A stretch of 64,000 nt of DNA from contig NZ_JAQISN010000003.1 of NCBI RefSeq assembly GCF_037450285.1, positions 472,444-536,443 of the forward strand, in the 5' to 3' direction. The DNA is from Erwinia sp. SLM-02 (lineage in GTDB: Bacteria > Pseudomonadota > Gammaproteobacteria > Enterobacterales > Enterobacteriaceae). Positions 61,132 to 64,000 of the stretch are shown here, piece after piece. Position numbers and translations under genes: made by a program. The notes under the pieces are model-generated. The model worked only from the letters and a program-made list of their open reading frames with translations, did not search any database and was not told the origin of the DNA. Positions within the stretch are counted from its first letter, which is position 1. Every line of letters begins with the position of its first letter.

Positions 61132-61785
61132 TTACTTATGAGTGACCGCGCGAACAATGCGATCGCCGCCAAACTGAATCAAATACACCAGAACAACCAG
61201 CAGGACTAAAACGGTATTCATCACGGTGGCGTTATAGCCAATATAGCCATACTGATAGCCAATCTGCCCCAGACCGCCTGCGCCCACAGCACCGCCCATC
61301 GCAGAGTAGCCCACCAGGGTAATCAGAGTAATAGTAGCTGCATTCACCAGACCCGGCAGCGCTTCCGGTAGCAGAACCTTGCAGATGATCTGCAGCGGAG
61401 TCGCGCCCATCGCACGCGAGGCTTCAATCAGGCCGGTTGGCAGTTCCAGCAGGGTATTTTCAACCATACGGGCAATAAACGGTGCGGCACCAATAGTGAG
61501 GGGCACGATCGCCGCCTGCAGGCCGATAGAGGTGCCAACAATCATACGGGTGAACGGGATCATCCACACCAGCAGTATAATGAACGGAATCGAACGGAAG
61601 ATGTTGACCACCGCTGACAGCACGCGATAAAGCTTAGCGTTCGCCACAATCTGCCCGGGGCGGGTTACGTACAGCAGCACGCCGACCGGCAGACCGATAA
61701 CAAAACCAAAAAAGCCGGAGACAAAGGTCATCATCAGGGTTTCCCAGATGCCGCGGCCCATTAACCACATCATTGCCTCAGACAT
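61132..61785 (-). CDS. metI: Methionine ABC transporter permease
   Basis: MetI forms the channel of the methionine importer. Its 217 residues include five predicted membrane segments and the EAA coupling motif (EASRAMGATPLQIICKVLLPEALPG in part) that contacts MetN. It overlaps the metN stop by 8 bases. Confidence 0.97.
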   Translation of the reverse strand: MSEAMMWLMGRGIWETLMMTFVSGFFGFVIGLPVGVLLYVTRPGQIVANAKLYRVLSAVVNIFRSIPFIILLVWMIPFTRMIVGTSIGLQAAIVPLTIGAAPFIARMVENTLLELPTGLIEASRAMGATPLQIICKVLLPEALPGLVNAATITLITLVGYSAMGGAVGAGGLGQIGYQYGYIGYNATVMNTVLVLLVVLVYLIQFGGDRIVRAVTHK

Positions 61786-62809
61786 AACCTAACACCTCTA
61801 CCTTTACGTGATTTTGCTGAAGAAACGCGATAGCGGCTTGAGTATCTTCGGCGCTACCGTGGATTTCCGCCAGCATAATGCCGAACTTGACGCCGCCCGC
61901 GTAATCCATCTGCGCGCTGATAATGTTGTTGTTCACATTAAAACGACGTGCGGATTCAGACAGGAGGGGTGCATCGACCGACTGGCCGGTAAATTCCAGC
62001 CGCAGCAGCGGTACCGTGTTCTCACTGGCCTGCGGTGACAGGCGCTGAAGATAGTCTTCAGGAATATCCAGGTGCAGAGTGGACTGAATAAACTGCTGCG
62101 CCAGGGGCGTTTTCGGGTGGGAGAAGACCTCACTCACCGTATCCTGTTCGATCAGCTTCCCATCGCTGATAACCGCCACGCAGTCACAGATGCGTTTAAC
62201 CACATCCATTTCATGGGTGATCAGCAGAATGGTAATGCCCAGGCGGCGGTTAATATCCTTCAGTAATTCGAGAATCGAACGTGTGGTTGCCGGATCGAGC
62301 GCGCTGGTGGCTTCATCACACAGCAGCACTTTGGGATTGCTGGCCAGTGCGCGAGCAATCGCGACGCGCTGCTTCTGGCCGCCGGAAAGGTTGGCAGGCC
62401 ATGAATCATGCTTATCGGCCAGACCGACCAGCTCCAGTAGCTCAGTCACGCGTTTCTTTATTTCGGTCTTCGACAGGCTGCCCAGCTCCAGCGGCAGCGC
62501 GACGTTACCTGCAACCGTGCGCGAGTTCAGCAGATTAAAGTGCTGGAAGATCATGCCAATCTGGCGGCGTGCAAGCGTCAGCTGCCCTGAGGAAAGCGTA
62601 GTGAGATCCTGATTATCGACCAGCACTTTACCGGAGGTCGGGCGCTCCAGCAGATTTACACAGCGAATAAGGGTACTTTTACCGGCACCGGAAGCACCGA
62701 TAACCCCGTAAATTTGTCCGGCAGGCACGTGCAGGCTGACATCGGACAGCGCTGTAATCGTGCGTGAACCCTGCTGGAACACTTTGGTGATATTTGAAAG
62801 TTTTATCAT
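61778..62809 (-). CDS. metN: Methionine ABC transporter ATP-binding subunit
   Basis: MetN drives MetI-mediated uptake. The ATG at 62809 gives 343 residues, as in E. coli. It shows Walker A (GASGAGKST), signature (LSGGQKQR), Walker B (VLLCDEATS) and the C-terminal NIL/ACT-like domain (about 265-343) that binds methionine and closes the pump when the internal pool is high. No strong ribosome site precedes this ATG. An in-frame start 14 codons earlier exists but does not match the family. Confidence 0.96.
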   Translation of the reverse strand: MIKLSNITKVFQQGSRTITALSDVSLHVPAGQIYGVIGASGAGKSTLIRCVNLLERPTSGKVLVDNQDLTTLSSGQLTLARRQIGMIFQHFNLLNSRTVAGNVALPLELGSLSKTEIKKRVTELLELVGLADKHDSWPANLSGGQKQRVAIARALASNPKVLLCDEATSALDPATTRSILELLKDINRRLGITILLITHEMDVVKRICDCVAVISDGKLIEQDTVSEVFSHPKTPLAQQFIQSTLHLDIPEDYLQRLSPQASENTVPLLRLEFTGQSVDAPLLSESARRFNVNNNIISAQMDYAGGVKFGIMLAEIHGSAEDTQAAIAFLQQNHVKVEVLGYV

Positions 62810-62887
62810 TGCTTTATTTATTATCGTGATGGGGTTGTCCGTGGCGTTCATTCTTATGGATCCGGCGGTGAAGCCGAACGCAAGTGG

Positions 62888-62916
62888 ATGTTAAGGCATC
62901 CAGACGTCTAAATCAA
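62888..62916 (-). promoter_or_regulatory. metNIQ promoter with MetJ operator
   Basis: On the minus strand TTGATT and TAACAT are separated by 17 bases. Between them lies a perfect met box AGACGTCT (62902-62909), adjoining a weaker copy (GGATGCCT, 5 of 8 matches). MetJ with S-adenosylmethionine binds tandem met boxes in E. coli; a repressor placed within the promoter spacer would block initiation. Confidence 0.8.
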
Positions 62917-62998
62917 TCTAAGTCATTCAAACTGGCATTCTCTCTTCTATAGCAATCGTGAGATACTCTATGGCAAATTTTTTAGCAGGAGTGACTAC

Positions 62999-63559
62999 GT
63001 GGCTAACAATGTCCCGGCAATTTTTCTCGATCGTGATGGCACCATTAATGTCGATCACGGTTATGTATCAGAAAGCGACAACTTTGAGTTTATCGATGGC
63101 GTTATTGAAGCCATGGCAGAACTGAAGAAGATGGGCTTTGCGCTGGTGCTGGTGACGAACCAGTCCGGCATCGCACGCGGGATGTTTACCGAAGAGCAGT
63201 TTATGCACCTGACCGAATGGATGGACTGGTCGCTGGCCGACCGCGATGTCGATCTCGATGGCATCTATTTCTGCCCGCACCATCCGGAAGCAGTAGTAGA
63301 AGAGCTGCGTCAAAACTGTGACTGCCGTAAACCGCAGCCGGGAATGCTGCTGTCCGCACAGCAGGAACTGCACATCGATATGGCCGCTTCTTATATGGTT
63401 GGCGACAAGATTGAAGACATGATGGCAGGCGCAGCGGCCGGAGTGGGTAAAAAAGTACTGGTACGTACCGGTAAGCCGGTTACCGCCGAGGGTGAAAAAG
63501 CGGCGGATTGGGTGTTAAATAGCCTTGCCGAGCTGCCTGCGCGTATCAAGCAGGGCTAA
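62999..63559 (+). CDS. gmhB: D-glycero-beta-D-manno-heptose 1,7-bisphosphate 7-phosphatase
   Basis: GmhB dephosphorylates heptose-1,7-bisphosphate in LPS-core heptose synthesis. It is a HAD enzyme with D11 and D13 in FLDRDGTIN, SGIARGMF, the zinc-binding C-x-H...C-x-C cluster in YFCPHHPEAV...CDCRKPQPGM, and MVGDKIEDM. At 186 residues it has a normal length. The start is GTG with CAGGAG 7 bases upstream. Confidence 0.97.
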   Translation: MANNVPAIFLDRDGTINVDHGYVSESDNFEFIDGVIEAMAELKKMGFALVLVTNQSGIARGMFTEEQFMHLTEWMDWSLADRDVDLDGIYFCPHHPEAVVEELRQNCDCRKPQPGMLLSAQQELHIDMAASYMVGDKIEDMMAGAAAGVGKKVLVRTGKPVTAEGEKAADWVLNSLAELPARIKQG

Positions 63560-63970
63560 AAAGCAGCGTTTCGCACGAAGTTTCAGCAAGCAGATAAAAA
63601 CTTAAGATTTCTGCTTGCGTTCCCGCTCCGCCTCCCTATAATGCGCAACCACTGAGACGGCACAACGACTGACAGGTCAGCCACTCAGAGGTTCAGGAAG
63701 TCTCTGAATCGCCGGAAAAAACTTCTCAAAAAGAAGTTGACTCCGAAGGAGAAGAGCGTAATATACGCCTCCTCGCAGCAGGAAGCCTCGGCACTGACTG
63801 CACTGCTCTTTAACAATTTATCAGACAATCTGTGTGGGCACTCGCAGGATTGATATCAAAAGTCTCCGGACTTTAAAAAATATCAAGTCTCACGAGTGAA
63901 CACATAATGAAATTCATTATGACGTTTTACAGATGAGCATCGCTGAACTTGTTTCAGCAAATCAAGCTTT
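63560..63970 (+). promoter_or_regulatory. rRNA operon control region: P1, P2 and leader
   Basis: These 411 bases hold no protein gene. P1 has TTGCGT (63615-63620) and TATAAT (63637-63642), a 16-base spacer and a GC-rich discriminator, preceded by an A-rich UP-like segment (63588-63610). P2 has TTGACT (63737-63742) and TAATAT (63759-63764), again 16 apart. A boxA antitermination element TGCTCTTTAACA is at 63804-63815. The remainder is the leader, which pairs with downstream sequence for RNase III processing (not visible here). Stringent control and NusB/SuhB antitermination are expected from E. coli. Confidence 0.9.
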
Positions 63971-64000
63971 TAATTGAAGAGTTTGATCATGGCTCAGATT
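63971..64000 (+). rRNA. rrs: 16S ribosomal RNA, first 30 bases
   Basis: AATTGAAGAGTTTGATCATG and the following GGCTCAG are the universal 5' end of 16S rRNA. The mature end is set by alignment to E. coli position 1, where this genome has T instead of A. The gene continues past the right edge. Location after gmhB corresponds to rrsH in E. coli. Confidence 0.95.

Noticed and set aside
1..64000. CRISPR arrays, insertion sequences, prophage or toxin-antitoxin modules
   Set aside because: No regular spaced repeats, transposase or phage motifs, or paired small toxin genes were seen; the window is collinear with the enteric core.

Overview
This window is a chromosomal core segment of a gammaproteobacterium in the Enterobacterales. 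Protein sequences and gene order closely follow the E. coli panB-to-rrsH region. The differences (phoC between mrcB and fhuA, no clcA, yadS or cdaR, a second RcsF-like gene, a short NlpE) suggest a relative such as Erwinia or Pantoea rather than Escherichia. The genus is an inference and is not proven by the sequence. I see no prophage, insertion sequence, CRISPR array or tRNA gene. The right edge enters a ribosomal RNA operon.

Layout, left to right. Positions 1-3600 (minus strand) hold the 5' end of panB, folK, pcnB (which appears to start at an AUU codon), gluQ and dksA. Positions 3826-10256 hold sfsA and thpR (minus), then hrpB and mrcB (plus). An AT-rich stretch carrying a secreted class A acid phosphatase follows, and then the Fur-type ferrichrome operon fhuACDB (11522-17433). 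Next come hemL (minus), erpA (plus), a small secreted protein of unknown function (minus), mtnN-btuF (minus), dgt and degP (plus), then yaeH, dapD, glnD and map (minus).

From 30261 to 52794 nearly everything is on the plus strand. It comprises rpsB-tsf, pyrH, frr, dxr, the long envelope cluster ispU-cdsA-rseP-bamA-skp-lpxD-fabZ-lpxA-lpxB-rnhB-dnaE-accA, then ldcC and yaeR. This block couples translation factors, isoprenoid and phospholipid precursor synthesis, outer-membrane protein assembly, lipid A synthesis, fatty acid synthesis and the replicative polymerase. Then follow tilS, a small cytochrome c, yaeP-rof (minus), yaeQ-arfB-nlpE, proS (minus), trmO with two tandem rcsF-type genes (minus), metNIQ (minus, with a MetJ operator inside its promoter), gmhB, and the P1/P2 promoters and first bases of a 16S rRNA gene.

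No wholly new multi-gene system is visible. The most notable points are: tandem RcsF-type outer-membrane lipoproteins that both keep all four structural cysteines; a ThpR (2H phosphoesterase) whose first catalytic histidine is tyrosine; a conserved-looking AUU start for pcnB; an NlpE reduced to its N-terminal domain with a CX3C in place of CXXC; an unassigned small periplasmic pilin-like protein; and several structured intergenic elements.
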